41,975 bases of DNA from Microbulbifer okhotskensis (lineage in GTDB: Bacteria > Pseudomonadota > Gammaproteobacteria > Pseudomonadales > Cellvibrionaceae), in contig NZ_JALBWM010000032.1 in NCBI RefSeq assembly GCF_023895975.1, forward strand, positions 1 through 41,975, in the 5' to 3' direction. The first letter of the stretch is position 1. Each line of letters begins with the position of its first letter. This document shows positions 22,785 to 32,493 of the stretch, piece by piece. The position numbers and the translations under genes were made by a program. The notes under the pieces were generated by a model. The model was not told where the DNA came from. It made no database searches and was given only the letters and a program-made list of their open reading frames with translations.

Positions 22785-23534
22785 TCAGGCTGTTTGAGCA
22801 AGAGGCTTGGTTAAACCCAAAAGATATTCTGAAAGGAGACCATGGAATTCGTCCGGCTTTTCCAGCATAGGGCTGTGACCGCAGTCACACACTTCGCTGT
22901 ATTCCAACTTCATCTCCCTGGATGCCAGTGATCGCCAGGATTCTGCCGGTGTTATCCGATCGAAATCACCCCAAATCAACTTGACCGGGCATTGCACTTT
23001 TCCCAAGCTCTCGTGGACATTATATTTTCTGCTCAGATTCAGCCACTTTACTACTGATTTAAATGTTTCATTCGTTGAAAATATCGTATTAATATCACTT
23101 ACCCCTCGATCATAATCCGGCTTTGATAGACGATTTATATCGCGAAAAACTCTTTCGCATAATGCACTGGCAGCACCAGGTACCGACCCCCTCAAGTCAA
23201 CGAGCGAAACCCCTGCGTCCAGTTCCTCAAGCCCCGGAGCACCACTGATCACGACGCCTTTCACCAACTCAGGAAAGTTTGCCGCAAAGTCCAAGGTGAT
23301 TAGTCCGCTCATCGAATTGCCGACCAATACCGCAGGACCGGCTTCCGTATTTAAGTTGAGGCACTCACCGATCATTTGATGGGCTGACTCCAATCTACCC
23401 ATAAACACTTCAGGAATTGACGGCTCAATAACGGTAATTTTGTGCCCCTGCAGACGACATGCCTCCGCAACCCGATTCCAAATCCACCCACGAGCAAACA
23501 GCCCTGGTAGAAAAATGATATGACAAGGTGACAT
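22785..23534 (-). CDS. Alpha/beta hydrolase fold protein
   Basis: A 249-residue alpha/beta hydrolase from the ATG at 23534 (MSPCHIIFLPGLF), five bases after GGAGG; the open frame extends to 23606. The nucleophile elbow VGNSMSG puts the catalytic Ser at 74, the acid is probably in LIWGDFDRITP, and the His in CGHSPMLEKP. No signal peptide is seen, so it is presumably cytoplasmic. The order of segments fits the esterase/lactonase-like hydrolase family; substrate is unknown. It is the first gene upstream of tilS in the region that separates tilS from accA. Confidence 0.82.
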   Translation of the reverse strand: MSPCHIIFLPGLFARGWIWNRVAEACRLQGHKITVIEPSIPEVFMGRLESAHQMIGECLNLNTEAGPAVLVGNSMSGLITLDFAANFPELVKGVVISGAPGLEELDAGVSLVDLRGSVPGAASALCERVFRDINRLSKPDYDRGVSDINTIFSTNETFKSVVKWLNLSRKYNVHESLGKVQCPVKLIWGDFDRITPAESWRSLASREMKLEYSEVCDCGHSPMLEKPDEFHGLLSEYLLGLTKPLAQTA

Positions 23535-24209
23535 TAGTTCCTCCGATTCCATTTCAGATAGATGTGCGCACACCAATTTCTGATACCGCCACACTAACCG
23601 TTTCAACTTTCACATAGGGAGCCAACCTACCAAAATCACTGCTACATAATGGAAGGTTAGGATTTTAAAAAACTCACAAACCATTTATCGCTCAGCAATA
23701 AAGATGCCAACCAGCAAAAACCCTTCCAACACAAGGGGAAACCATATTAACCAACAAGAAGTGGCATCTTTATTTCAGGTTCATGACCCTTCCGCTCATT
23801 CAAATCAAATTAAATCTGCACTTCCACACCCCAAAAGAACAAACTAATGAAAAGCGAATTAAAAAATTAATCTCACTGAAATACTTCTTACTGAACTGCA
23901 CCGTTCCAGTGCCAAACTTAACCAGCCAGCACCATTAGCGGAGATATTATTACGACAGGACTAATAACCTGATAGATATTAAAGCGCAGTAGATAACGGA
24001 GGGATGCAGGGAGGAATGGAGAAGCTCTGGATTTAGAAAATCCAGTCAAACTACTTCTAGCCAAAATTAGACGCCGATTATGAGCGACTTAATAGGAATC
24101 ACTTGAGTAACACCACAAATAAGAATGGGTTAACCCGATAGAGAACAAGACACCAACGTAGAAAACTCTTCGTTGGCGCTCTTTCTATAAAAGCAGATCG
24201 TTTAAATGG
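23535..24209. other. Long non-coding gap with hairpins
   Basis: About 670 bases between the hydrolase start and the GH3 gene, AT-rich, with no convincing gene. It contains a 13-base inverted repeat (23697-23709 with 23762-23774), a perfect 8-base stem with a 3-base loop at 24027-24045, and CCAACG/CGTTGG arms near 24153-24176. One short minus-strand open stretch near 23790-23920 looks accidental. Confidence 0.4.
23697..23774. repeat. 13-bp inverted repeat around an inner hairpin
   Basis: AATAAAGATGCCA at 23697-23709 is exactly complementary to TGGCATCTTTATT at 23762-23774. The 52-base interior contains CCCTT...AAGGG, so a branched structure is possible. Function is unknown; it lies about 160 bases upstream of the hydrolase start. 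Confidence 0.6.
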
Positions 24210-24242
24210 CTAGCTGACGCTATTCTATTTAGCGCCAGCTAG
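24210..24242 (-). terminator. Stem-loop after the GH3 gene
   Basis: CTAGCTG-A-CGCTA at 24210-24222 pairs with TAGCG-C-CAGCTAG at 24230-24242 with one mismatch and a 7-base loop. It lies 25 bases beyond the GH3 stop. No long T-run follows directly, so it may be a weak or rho-assisted terminator. Confidence 0.5.
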
Positions 24243-24267
24243 AGTCCCCATGCAGAAACAGAGTGCG

Positions 24268-26859
24268 TTAACCCTTACACTGAATATCGGCAGAAACTGC
24301 GGCTTCCGGGGTCAGCTTAACATTGGCGACGGCAATAGCCATTGGGCCTTCACTCTCCAAGCCAAATGCACTAAACACTTTGCCGAAGTCAGCACCCGCG
24401 TTTACGAAACACTGGAGATCTACAGAAATTCTGGTCCAATCTTTCTGCGGCATAGACTGCAGCGCTGACTGCAGCTGTACTTTAGCAACACAGTCGTCAC
24501 CACAAGTCATCGCCACCATCACAGGGTTATCAACCGGCTGATCGACACGGATATTCATGGTCAGGGCAGATTTCTCTTCCAGGTACACGTTCAGATCCTG
24601 CATATATTCTGCAGACAACTGAACAGCACCAGGGCGCAACCCTTTCCAGGTAATCAGGCGGGCATCTTCCTGAGAAGACATATCGATAGAGCTGACTACG
24701 ATATTTTCATCACCTCCACTGGCCGCGTAATTGCCGTGCATCGGAACTGCCTTTGCCCCGGCTTCAGCAATATTCAGTACCCAGGGCGCACGTGGGCGGG
24801 ACACCAGCAACCATGCTTCTTCCAGACCGCCGCCGGCGTGTAATTCACTGGTCTCCGGCAGGTCATTGGCAACCAGGGATTCCTGATCGGCCGCCAAACC
24901 ATAACCCAGCTCAAACAGGGGCTCGTAGTTATCGTGATAAGGATTCAGTACATTCTGATAAGTATGCATCGGCCAGCTAAACGGCAGCTTGCCGGTAAAA
25001 TCATAACGCACCTGCCCATCCCTATCCCGGAACATAACATCGGCAACGCCAGCACCCTCGGAACCTGGTAACCAAGCAGCCACAAAAGCGTCCGAAGCAT
25101 TCAGCTCGCTATTGATCCAAAGCGGGCGTCCAGACAGGAAGACACTGACTACCGGGATTCCCTGCTTGCGCAGCTTCTGCAGTAATGCCAGGTCTTTTTT
25201 ATTGCCTCTCTGGTACTCAAGATGAGTAATATCGCCATGCCACTCTGCATAGGGTTCTTCACCAAAAACCACAATCGCAACTTTTGGCGCCTTGCCGTTT
25301 ACAAATGAAGTGTCAGAGTAGCCACCGTCGACGCTCAGTACCGCTTCACCACCAGCAGCACTTACTGCAGTCGCGACACCTTCAAATATTGAAGTGGCTC
25401 CCGGGAAGTCCGCGCGGGTATTACCCGTGCCCTGCCAGGAGATAGTCCAGCCACCACTTTGCTTGGATAGATTATCCGCACCATCACCGGCAACCAATAC
25501 ATTCTGATTTGCGGCAAGTGGCAATAACTGGCCATTATTTTTCAATAATACCAGGGACTTGCGCACAGCTTCACGAGCGATAGCGCGATGCTCCGGATTG
25601 CCGAGGACTCCGCTCTTACCCGCCAAAGGCATATTGCGATTAAACAATCCCGCACGTATTTTTACTCTCAAAATACGACGTACTGCATCATCAATACGCT
25701 CAGCACTAATCTCTCCACTCACAGCCTGAGCCAATGTGTTTACGTATAGTGCTTTCCAATCTGCGGGCACCATAAACATATCGAGGCCGGCATTAATCGC
25801 CGCAGCACAGCTCTCCACAGTGCAACCCGGTACAAAGCCGTGGCCGTTCCAGTCACCGACAACAAAACCGTCAAAACCCAAACGCTCCTTCAGAACAGTG
25901 GTTAGCAGGTATTCGTGTCCGTGAAGCTTCTTCCCATCCCAACTGTTGAATGAAGCCATCACCGTCTGCACACCGGCCGGCAGGGCGGTCAGGTAACCCG
26001 CCGCATGCACTTCCGCCAATTCCTTTTCAGAAACGGCGTTATCACCCCGGTCGATGCCACGAGTTGTGCCACCATCACCGACAAAGTGCTTGGCAGTGGC
26101 CACCAGGTTCTCGCCACGCAGGAAATCAGCACCGGTTTTCTCACCCTGGAGCCCTTTAACCATAGCCTCAGCGTAATCGGCTACTATCTTGGGATCTTCA
26201 GAATAGCTTTCATAGGTTCGACCCCAGCGGTCATCGCGAACTACCGCCACCGTGGGGGCAAAAGTCCAGTCGATTCCCGTCACCGCCACTTCGCGGGCAG
26301 TCGCGCGACCGATACGTTCAATCAGGTCGGAATCGTGGGCGGCACCGAGACCGATGTTGTGGGGAAACAGGGTTGCTCCGATCACATTGTTGTGACCATG
26401 GACCGCGTCAGAGCCCCAAATCAACGGAATCGCCACACCGCCATCAGAGGTATCCATGGAGGCCTTAAAAAAGGCATCGGAGAGCGCCAACCAGTCTTTT
26501 GGTGTGGCAAACTTATCATTGCCGGGAAAGGCACCACCGCCATTTAGCACAGAGCCCAAATGATACTTTTTAACATCTTCAGGCGTGACGTGGCGGATTT
26601 CTGCCTGAATCATCTGCCCCACTTTCTCCTCCAGAGACATGCGGGACAGGACTTCACTAATTTCAGTTTCCAGCTTTTCATCACGCTGTAGCGCGGGCTT
26701 TAATTTTGGCCAGTTCCCAACACCTTCAACAACGCTGGAACCTTTATTGGCCTGGGCTTTACCGGTCTCTGGCTGAGTTTCCTGGTTCTCAGGCTGGCAA
26801 CCAGCGAGCACGGAGGCACAGAGTAAAAAGCCCAGCGAAAATCGCTTACTAAAATTCAC
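24268..26859 (-). CDS. GH3 exo-beta-glucanase / beta-glucosidase lipoprotein
   Basis: An 863-residue glycoside hydrolase family 3 enzyme, probably releasing glucose from beta-1,3/1,4-glucan oligosaccharides. The signal ends in lipobox LAGC with Cys 21, so it is anchored to a membrane, probably the outer membrane. After a Gln/Glu-rich linker, domain A (about 60-400) has KHFVGDGGT (Lys 257, His 258) and the nucleophile Asp 336 in GFVVGDWNGHG. Domain B follows with AVRKSLVLLKNNGQLLPL and the likely acid/base Glu in FGEEPYAEWHGD. About 150 C-terminal residues form a beta-rich extension with several Cys, likely carbohydrate-binding, as in the ExoP-type enzymes of marine gammaproteobacteria. A sugar permease gene lies upstream in the same direction. 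Confidence 0.93.
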   Translation of the reverse strand: MNFSKRFSLGFLLCASVLAGCQPENQETQPETGKAQANKGSSVVEGVGNWPKLKPALQRDEKLETEISEVLSRMSLEEKVGQMIQAEIRHVTPEDVKKYHLGSVLNGGGAFPGNDKFATPKDWLALSDAFFKASMDTSDGGVAIPLIWGSDAVHGHNNVIGATLFPHNIGLGAAHDSDLIERIGRATAREVAVTGIDWTFAPTVAVVRDDRWGRTYESYSEDPKIVADYAEAMVKGLQGEKTGADFLRGENLVATAKHFVGDGGTTRGIDRGDNAVSEKELAEVHAAGYLTALPAGVQTVMASFNSWDGKKLHGHEYLLTTVLKERLGFDGFVVGDWNGHGFVPGCTVESCAAAINAGLDMFMVPADWKALYVNTLAQAVSGEISAERIDDAVRRILRVKIRAGLFNRNMPLAGKSGVLGNPEHRAIAREAVRKSLVLLKNNGQLLPLAANQNVLVAGDGADNLSKQSGGWTISWQGTGNTRADFPGATSIFEGVATAVSAAGGEAVLSVDGGYSDTSFVNGKAPKVAIVVFGEEPYAEWHGDITHLEYQRGNKKDLALLQKLRKQGIPVVSVFLSGRPLWINSELNASDAFVAAWLPGSEGAGVADVMFRDRDGQVRYDFTGKLPFSWPMHTYQNVLNPYHDNYEPLFELGYGLAADQESLVANDLPETSELHAGGGLEEAWLLVSRPRAPWVLNIAEAGAKAVPMHGNYAASGGDENIVVSSIDMSSQEDARLITWKGLRPGAVQLSAEYMQDLNVYLEEKSALTMNIRVDQPVDNPVMVAMTCGDDCVAKVQLQSALQSMPQKDWTRISVDLQCFVNAGADFGKVFSAFGLESEGPMAIAVANVKLTPEAAVSADIQCKG

Positions 26860-27230
26860 GAATAACTCCCAAAATCATTCCACGCTTTACTGACTCGCTA
26901 GGCCTACAGTTCTCGGCAAGCTTGAAGGGTACACCCAAGGTATTATCCCCTGTACAGCTGTCCATTACCGTTTGCTTTCGCCCTATTTATTATTTCGACG
27001 ACCAACTTCAATGCCAATCGATACAGACTTTCTCCGTCGTGCTCAGCGCCCGATGCCCCCCCCTGGAAGGAAAGCCGATACCGTAAAATCATCAATCGCC
27101 AGGCAAATCTTCCAGCACCACGAGACGCAGGCCGCACTGGAAACAAAGTGCAATACTTGCCTCTACACGCCAATAGAAATCCGATGGACTGGTCCAAATC
27201 ACCGATAAGGCGGAAGGGTAAATGGCAGCT
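26860..27230. other. Gap between GluP-type permease and GH3 gene
   Basis: About 370 bases. Overlapping minus-strand open frames are present; one reads WTSPSDFYWRVEASIALCFQ and ends after LVVLEDLPGD near 27103, then DDFTVSAFLPGGGIGR appears in a shifted frame. This could be the tail of a decayed gene but no family is recognised. It presumably also holds the GH3 promoter. Confidence 0.3.
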
Positions 27231-28565
27231 TTATTCTGCAGCGTTTCCGCGTAAAGTTCGCGAAAACGCGCCGTAATAAATGATGTAGCAGTAACAGATC
27301 AGGGGTACCAGAAATGAATACTGGATACCGGCACTGTCGGCAAGCATGCCCTGGAAAAGAGGAATGACGGCACCCCCGACAATAGCCATACAGAGAATGC
27401 CGCTGCCCTGGCTGGTATATCTGCCCAGACCACGCAAAGCCAGGCTGAATATTGTTGGAAACATAATTGAATTACACAGACCCACGGCGACAATCGACCA
27501 AACTGCCATTGCCCCCGACGACATCATCGCCACCGCGATAAGTACCACTGATCCCAGTCCGCAGACCGCAAGCACCTTTCCCGCCGAGACAAAGCGCAGT
27601 AAAAACGCCCCGGCAAAACGTCCTATCATCGCACCGCCCCAGTAATAGGAAACGTACTTGGACGCTTCAAACGGTGTCATCCTGGCAACTGAAGGTTCGC
27701 CAAAGAAACTCACCAGGAAACTTCCTATCGCCACTTCTGCACCCACATAGGCAAAAATACCCACGGCCCCCAGAGTCAGCCTAGGGAAGCGCCAGAGTGA
27801 AAACACATCGCCTTCGACACTACTCCTCTGCTGGTGTTCGGGAATTGCTGGCAAGCGTATCCAAGAGAAAAAAGCCACCATCACCAAAAGAAGAACCGCC
27901 AGCCAAAAGTACGGCGTTTCTACCAGTGCCGCCTCCCGAGCCCTGAATTCAAAGAGGCTCGCTGCGGTATCAGGATCGACAGAGAGGGTGAGGCCCGCAA
28001 AGAAAACTGCGCCGCCGATCACTGGCGCCAAAGTGGTGCCTAGGGAGTTGAAGGCCTGAGTCAAATTCAAGCGGCTGGGCGCCGTACGGGCACTACCCAA
28101 CGCGATCACATAGGGGTTTGCCGATACCTGCAATAGCGTAATTCCCGAAGCGAGAACAAAAAGGCCAAGCAAGAACACTTCATAAATCTGCAAGCGCGCT
28201 GCGGGAATAAAAACCAAGCATCCCGCGCAGGCCACCAGGAGACCAAGCACTAGCCCAAGCTGGTAGCCTACTCGTCTGAGCAGCATCCCCGCTGGCACAG
28301 ACACCAGAAAGTATGCGGCAAAAAAGTAAAACTGCACCAAGACTGCCTTGGTGTAGCTCAATTCAAAGACATTTTTCAGGTGCGGGACCAGGACGTCATT
28401 CAGGCCGGTAATAAATCCCCAAATCAAAAACAGGGACGTCAGTGCAATTAGGTTGATATAACGAGGGACTGTACCTACAGACATCTGATCCTGGGCACCC
28501 GTATTATATTTAGCCATCTCGCTCGAGGAAAACCCCGATTCGGGCAACATCTGGCTCATCGACAA
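27231..28565 (-). CDS. FucP/GluP-type sugar:H+ symporter (MFS)
   Basis: A 444-residue major facilitator superfamily permease of the fucose/glucose-galactose porter family, with about 12 hydrophobic segments. Family motifs include FLIWGFITGLNDVLVPHLKN in TM1, FFAAYFLVSVPAG in TM2, [20 protein letters not shown] followed by RLNLTQAFNSLGTTLAP, and YYWGGAMIGRFAG. These porters take up glucose, galactose, mannose or fucose; the neighbouring GH3 enzyme makes glucose the likeliest substrate. It is divergent from the histidine kinase gene and upstream of the GH3 gene in the same direction. It is a diverged paralogue of the permease at 31231-32493. Confidence 0.9.
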   Translation of the reverse strand: MSMSQMLPESGFSSSEMAKYNTGAQDQMSVGTVPRYINLIALTSLFLIWGFITGLNDVLVPHLKNVFELSYTKAVLVQFYFFAAYFLVSVPAGMLLRRVGYQLGLVLGLLVACAGCLVFIPAARLQIYEVFLLGLFVLASGITLLQVSANPYVIALGSARTAPSRLNLTQAFNSLGTTLAPVIGGAVFFAGLTLSVDPDTAASLFEFRAREAALVETPYFWLAVLLLVMVAFFSWIRLPAIPEHQQRSSVEGDVFSLWRFPRLTLGAVGIFAYVGAEVAIGSFLVSFFGEPSVARMTPFEASKYVSYYWGGAMIGRFAGAFLLRFVSAGKVLAVCGLGSVVLIAVAMMSSGAMAVWSIVAVGLCNSIMFPTIFSLALRGLGRYTSQGSGILCMAIVGGAVIPLFQGMLADSAGIQYSFLVPLICYCYIIYYGAFSRTLRGNAAE

Positions 28566-29008
28566 CCGATCCCCAAATCTAAATTTCTTGCTGACCAGCG
28601 GCGGTTCTCTTTACTCAGAACTTTTTCCCGCCACCACATATTTCTAAGAAGAAGCCTACTTCACCCAGCTGCTGGGGAATACTTTAAAGATGCACATTTT
28701 TAACACAATTCCCAAAAACTACCTACCGACCCCGCCAAATAGTCAATTACTGCTCGTGACCAGACAGACAATCTCACCGTTGTACAAGCAGGGCAGGCAG
28801 AGCTACAGCGCCAACCTCTCTCTCCCTGCAAATTAAATCGCACTAAAAATATAAAGAAGAGTTGTCTTATCCATCAAGATTGCCGAAAATTACTCGACTA
28901 TTCACCCCAGGATCAGACAAGAGGGACTTTAACGAGGTCAAGCCGGAAGTGTGGCGCACACACCTCTAGCGGGTCACGCTTCTGCAAGGTAATATTTCGC
29001 GGATAATA
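28566..29008. promoter_or_regulatory. Divergent intergenic region (permease / histidine kinase)
   Basis: A 443-base non-coding gap between divergent genes, expected to contain promoters for both and a likely binding site for the LytTR regulator. One near-match to a LytTR half site (ACCGTTGT) occurs at about 28776-28783, but I see no second copy at the usual spacing, so no operator is called. Confidence 0.35.
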
Positions 29009-30241
29009 ATGAACGCGATCATTAGCGTCTATCCCGTCCTTTCCACAATACTAAATATACGGGACATCATGCAGTACTCGACCCGTCTAAACACGACACC
29101 AATTGCTGAGATCCAGTCGACTCGTTGGTTCTGGAAACTTCAGCTGGTTAGCTGGATCGGTATATTGTTGGTCACGTTTCTCTCCTTAACCCTGTGGCAT
29201 TCCCCGGCCGAGTGGCCTCACTTCGAACCGATCAATACAATATTCCAATGCGCTATCGCCTTTGTCCTATCGATTTTTCTAAAGCCCATTTTTGATGTTG
29301 CCTGGGAGTCAGAACTCTCTTTTCGCACGGTTATCTACCTATTGGCGGTAGGCGTTATTTCCGGGATATGGACACTGATTCGCATGGAGGCCTACATACG
29401 TCTCAGTGGTGAACACTCCATTTGGTCTGAGTTCGGTGGCTGGTATTACGCTTCTCTTTTCGTGTTTCTGTTCTGGAGTGCCCTTTACTGCGGGGTGAAA
29501 TATCACTTCTTATTGAACGAAGAACACAAAAAAATGCTGGAAGTCGCGGCAGTACATGAAAGGGAACAGCTGCGCAGACTACAAGCTGAAGCCATCGCCA
29601 ATGAAGCGCAGCTGAAAATGCTACGCTACCAGCTAAATCCACATTTTCTATTTAATACACTCAACTCTATCAACGCCCTAATTCGCTTTCAGCAAGCCGA
29701 TGAAGCCCGGGAGATGGTCGTGCGGCTCAGCGATTTCCTGCGGCTATCGTTAAAGGAAGACCCCATGCAGAAGGTCGAGTTGGAGCGAGAAATAGAAGCT
29801 GTATTACTCTATCTGGAAATTGAGAAAACCCGATTTGCCGACCGACTGAGCGTAGACCTTTCGATTGATGAGTCGGTTCGCCGCGCTCGAGTGCCGAGTA
29901 TGCTGCTTCAGCCCCTGGTAGAAAATTCAGTGAAATATGCTATCGCCCCCAATGAAACCGGGGGCACTATTGGCATACTCGCACGCAGCGCAGGGGACCG
30001 CTTGGTCTTGGAAGTCCACGACAGCGGCTGCCCCAATCAATTTAACGGTGAGCGGAACCCTGAGGCCTCCTCTACCGGCGTAGGTCTTAAAAATGTACGA
30101 GAACGATTAAACACCCTTTACCCTCTAGACTTCGACATAAAACAAAATCAAAAAGCCGATGGCGGTATGCAAGTACTCATCAATATCCCCCTGCAATCTA
30201 CCACCCACCCCACCAACCTCACACAGGGAGAAGTCCAATGA
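29009..30241 (+). CDS. LytS/YehU-type sensor histidine kinase
   Basis: A 410-residue membrane kinase of the LytS-like (His_kinase plus HATPase_c) family. Four hydrophobic segments lie at about 43-62, 75-92, 106-123 and 145-162, followed by a coiled coil (about 170-205) and the phospho-accepting His 212 in LRYQLNPHFLFNTLNSIN. The ATP-binding domain has LLQPLVENSVKYAI and a GVGLKNVRERL G box. There is no large periplasmic sensor domain, so it probably senses within or near the membrane. An ATG at 29069 (MQYSTRLN), preceded by GGGA, is an alternative start. The stop overlaps the response regulator ATG (ATGA). Confidence 0.92.
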   Translation: MNAIISVYPVLSTILNIRDIMQYSTRLNTTPIAEIQSTRWFWKLQLVSWIGILLVTFLSLTLWHSPAEWPHFEPINTIFQCAIAFVLSIFLKPIFDVAWESELSFRTVIYLLAVGVISGIWTLIRMEAYIRLSGEHSIWSEFGGWYYASLFVFLFWSALYCGVKYHFLLNEEHKKMLEVAAVHEREQLRRLQAEAIANEAQLKMLRYQLNPHFLFNTLNSINALIRFQQADEAREMVVRLSDFLRLSLKEDPMQKVELEREIEAVLLYLEIEKTRFADRLSVDLSIDESVRRARVPSMLLQPLVENSVKYAIAPNETGGTIGILARSAGDRLVLEVHDSGCPNQFNGERNPEASSTGVGLKNVRERLNTLYPLDFDIKQNQKADGGMQVLINIPLQSTTHPTNLTQGEVQ

Positions 30242-31086
30242 ACAAACTCACTGTCGTACTGGTGGATGACGAACCCCTAGCCTTGCGACTGCTGCAGAGC
30301 ATGCTCGAGGAACATCAGGATCTCGACATTCTCGCTTGCTGCCGTAATGGCAGGGAAGCCGTACAAGCCGTCTCTGAGCACAGCCCCGACCTGTTGATTC
30401 TCGATGTACAGATGCCGGGAATCAACGGCTTTGACGTTGTGCGCAGCTTGCAGGCTGACACCATGCCCCTTGTCATTTTTGCAACAGCCTTTGATCAATA
30501 TGCCCTCAAGGCATTTGAGGTCCACGCTGTCGATTATGTGCTTAAACCCCTGGACCCGCGCCGACTGGAAACTGCGCTGGAGCGGGCCCGGCAACGACTC
30601 GTACAAATGCGCTCCGAGGGAGAGGAGGGGAATCAAGAGGAAAAGAAACGTTTGATGCGCTCTTTCGAAGAAAGAGGCAATAATAGTAACCCATCCGCAG
30701 AAAGCGCAGCTGCCCATACCGCCAGTCAGCGCCTGGCCATCAAGGACAGGGGCAGTATCACCATGGTCACCCAGCAAGATATCGAGTGGATTGATGCTGC
30801 CGGAGACTATATGTGCGTACACGCAAAAGGGGAAACCCACGTGATGCGCAGCACTATTAAAGATCTGCAAAAGCAGCTTTGCCCGAATCTCTTTAAGCGC
30901 ATTCACCGCTCCACTCTGGTCAACCTGAATTTTATTGTGCATATCAAGGTTCTGACTAAAGGTGAATATTTCCTCACGTTGAGCAGCGGCGCCAAATTAA
31001 AAGTGAGCCGAAACTACCGCCTACCAATCAAGGAATTTCTCGACTTCAACAAACAAGCCAGCCTGACCACCCCTCAAACCTCTTAA
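30238..31086 (+). CDS. LytTR-family response regulator
   Basis: A 282-residue two-component regulator. The receiver domain (about 1-120) has acidic pocket residues in VDDEPLALR and the phospho-accepting Asp 56 in LLILDVQMPGINGFD. A charged linker of about 45 residues precedes the LytTR DNA-binding domain (about 170-275), recognised by DIEWIDAAGDYMCVHAKG, FKRIHRSTLVNL and LKVSRNYR. The start overlaps the kinase stop, so the pair is co-translated. It lies between two sugar permease genes and is likely to control them; that is inferred from position only. Confidence 0.94.
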   Translation: MNKLTVVLVDDEPLALRLLQSMLEEHQDLDILACCRNGREAVQAVSEHSPDLLILDVQMPGINGFDVVRSLQADTMPLVIFATAFDQYALKAFEVHAVDYVLKPLDPRRLETALERARQRLVQMRSEGEEGNQEEKKRLMRSFEERGNNSNPSAESAAAHTASQRLAIKDRGSITMVTQQDIEWIDAAGDYMCVHAKGETHVMRSTIKDLQKQLCPNLFKRIHRSTLVNLNFIVHIKVLTKGEYFLTLSSGAKLKVSRNYRLPIKEFLDFNKQASLTTPQTS

Positions 31087-31121
31087 TACAAAAGCATTCA
31101 AAATACTGGCAGGGATCGCCG

Positions 31122-31153
31122 CCCCCCCCCAAAAAAAATCCCCCCCCTTTTTT
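31122..31153. repeat. Homopolymer cluster C9-A8-T-C8-T6
   Basis: Four homopolymer runs follow one another just after the response regulator stop: C at 31122-31130, A at 31131-31138, C at 31140-31147 and T at 31148-31153. A6/T6 pairing could make a weak terminator-like hairpin for the regulator. Such runs are also prone to sequencing error. Confidence 0.6.
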
Positions 31154-31174
31154 ACAAAACTTTATTCCAGACAC

Positions 31175-31200
31175 AAAAAAGCCGGCATAAAAATGCCGGC
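31175..31200 (-). terminator. Rho-independent terminator of the second permease gene
   Basis: GCCGGCAT and ATGCCGGC form a perfect 8-base stem with an AAAA loop at 31181-31200. On the minus strand it is followed by a T6 run (A6 at 31175-31180), the classical layout, 30 bases past the permease stop. Confidence 0.88.
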
Positions 31201-31230
31201 AAACGAGCTCAGAAGAGAAGAAAATAAAAC

Positions 31231-32493
31231 TTAAGCGCGCTTATCTGGACGGTGCCCAGAAATTCCATAGTAAAGAATATAAAGGTAACAGAAGATCGGC
31301 AGAACAAACGCTAACTGAATACCAATTTGGTCTGCCAGAAAGCCTTGTAACATCGGCACAATTGCGCCGCCGACAATAGCCAGGCACAGGATCCCGGAGC
31401 CCTGACTGGTTGATGGGCCCAATTTGGCCAACGCCAAACTAAAAATGGTTGGGAACATAATAGAGTTGCACAAGCCTACAGCGAGTACCGCCCACATCGC
31501 CAGATAACCGCTACCGGTGATGGTAATGAGCAGCAGTACACAAGAGCCAATAGAGCATATTGCAAGCACTTTACCGGCCGAAATAAATCGCATGACTAAT
31601 GCACCGGCAAAGCGGCCGACCATTGCACCGCCCCAGTATAGGGAGATATAAAAAGCAGCTTCGGACTCCTCCAGGCCAGCAATGGAGTCTTCTGCAATAA
31701 AGTTGACCAGGAAGCTGCCTATAGAAACTTCAGCGCCCACATAAACAAAGATGGCAATTGCACCCAATACCAGATGGCGATAACTCCACGCGGATGCGGC
31801 TCCGCTACTGTGAGTAGAGGCTGCTGCAGCGCTGCTGACTATCCCCGGCAAATTAAGGAATGCAAAAAGCAGGGCCAGAATTGCCAATGCAGCGGCCAGG
31901 ATCAGATAAGGTACCTCGATAACAGAGGCACTGGCAGCACCTGCCACAACACCCGCTGCGGGCAAAATTAGCAGTGCACCAAACTGGGGGGCAATCGTCG
32001 TACCCAGGGAGTTGAATCCTTGGGTCAGGGTCAATCGGCTGGGCGCTGTGCGCTCATCTCCCAATGCGGTGACATAGGGGTTAGCGGAAACCTGCAAAAT
32101 TGTAATGCCGGAAGCCAGAATAAATAGAGCCCCCAGGAACAGTGCATATACCTCCATTCTTTCGGCGGGAATAAATAGCAGGCAGCCAATTACCGCAATA
32201 CTGAGGCCGGTTACAATTCCTTTTTGGTAGCCGATTTTGCTAACCAGAGCACCGGCAGGCAAAGAGACAAGAAAGTAAGCCCCAAAAAAGCAGAACTGCA
32301 CCAGCATTGCCTGGGCGTAGTTCAGGTCGAAGATTCCCTTCAGGTAGGGAATCAAAATATCATTCAGACAGGTGATAAAACCCCATATAAAAAACAGTGA
32401 GGTTAGCGCCACCAGCGCAAATCGCTGCCCCGATTGATCACCTGTCGGTATCTGTGCAGCATCCGTTGCTGTATTACTCTGCATTATTGCCAT
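31231..32493 (-). CDS. FucP/GluP-type sugar:H+ symporter (MFS), second copy
   Basis: A 420-residue permease of the same fucose/glucose-galactose porter family as the gene at 27231-28565. Shared motifs are [57 protein letters not shown] and [18 protein letters not shown], with about 12 membrane segments. Its promoter-proximal end faces accA, and its transcript ends at a strong terminator. The two copies flank the two-component system, which suggests duplication within this locus or recruitment of paralogues with different affinity. The start may be the first or fourth codon (MAIMQS). Confidence 0.9.
   Translation of the reverse strand: MAIMQSNTATDAAQIPTGDQSGQRFALVALTSLFFIWGFITCLNDILIPYLKGIFDLNYAQAMLVQFCFFGAYFLVSLPAGALVSKIGYQKGIVTGLSIAVIGCLLFIPAERMEVYALFLGALFILASGITILQVSANPYVTALGDERTAPSRLTLTQGFNSLGTTIAPQFGALLILPAAGVVAGAASASVIEVPYLILAAALAILALLFAFLNLPGIVSSAAAASTHSSGAASAWSYRHLVLGAIAIFVYVGAEVSIGSFLVNFIAEDSIAGLEESEAAFYISLYWGGAMVGRFAGALVMRFISAGKVLAICSIGSCVLLLITITGSGYLAMWAVLAVGLCNSIMFPTIFSLALAKLGPSTSQGSGILCLAIVGGAIVPMLQGFLADQIGIQLAFVLPIFCYLYILYYGISGHRPDKRA

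Noticed and set aside
28776..28784. Possible LytTR half site (ACCGTTGT) between the permease and kinase genes
   Set aside because: Only one imperfect half site was seen, with no second copy at the usual spacing, so it is likely chance.
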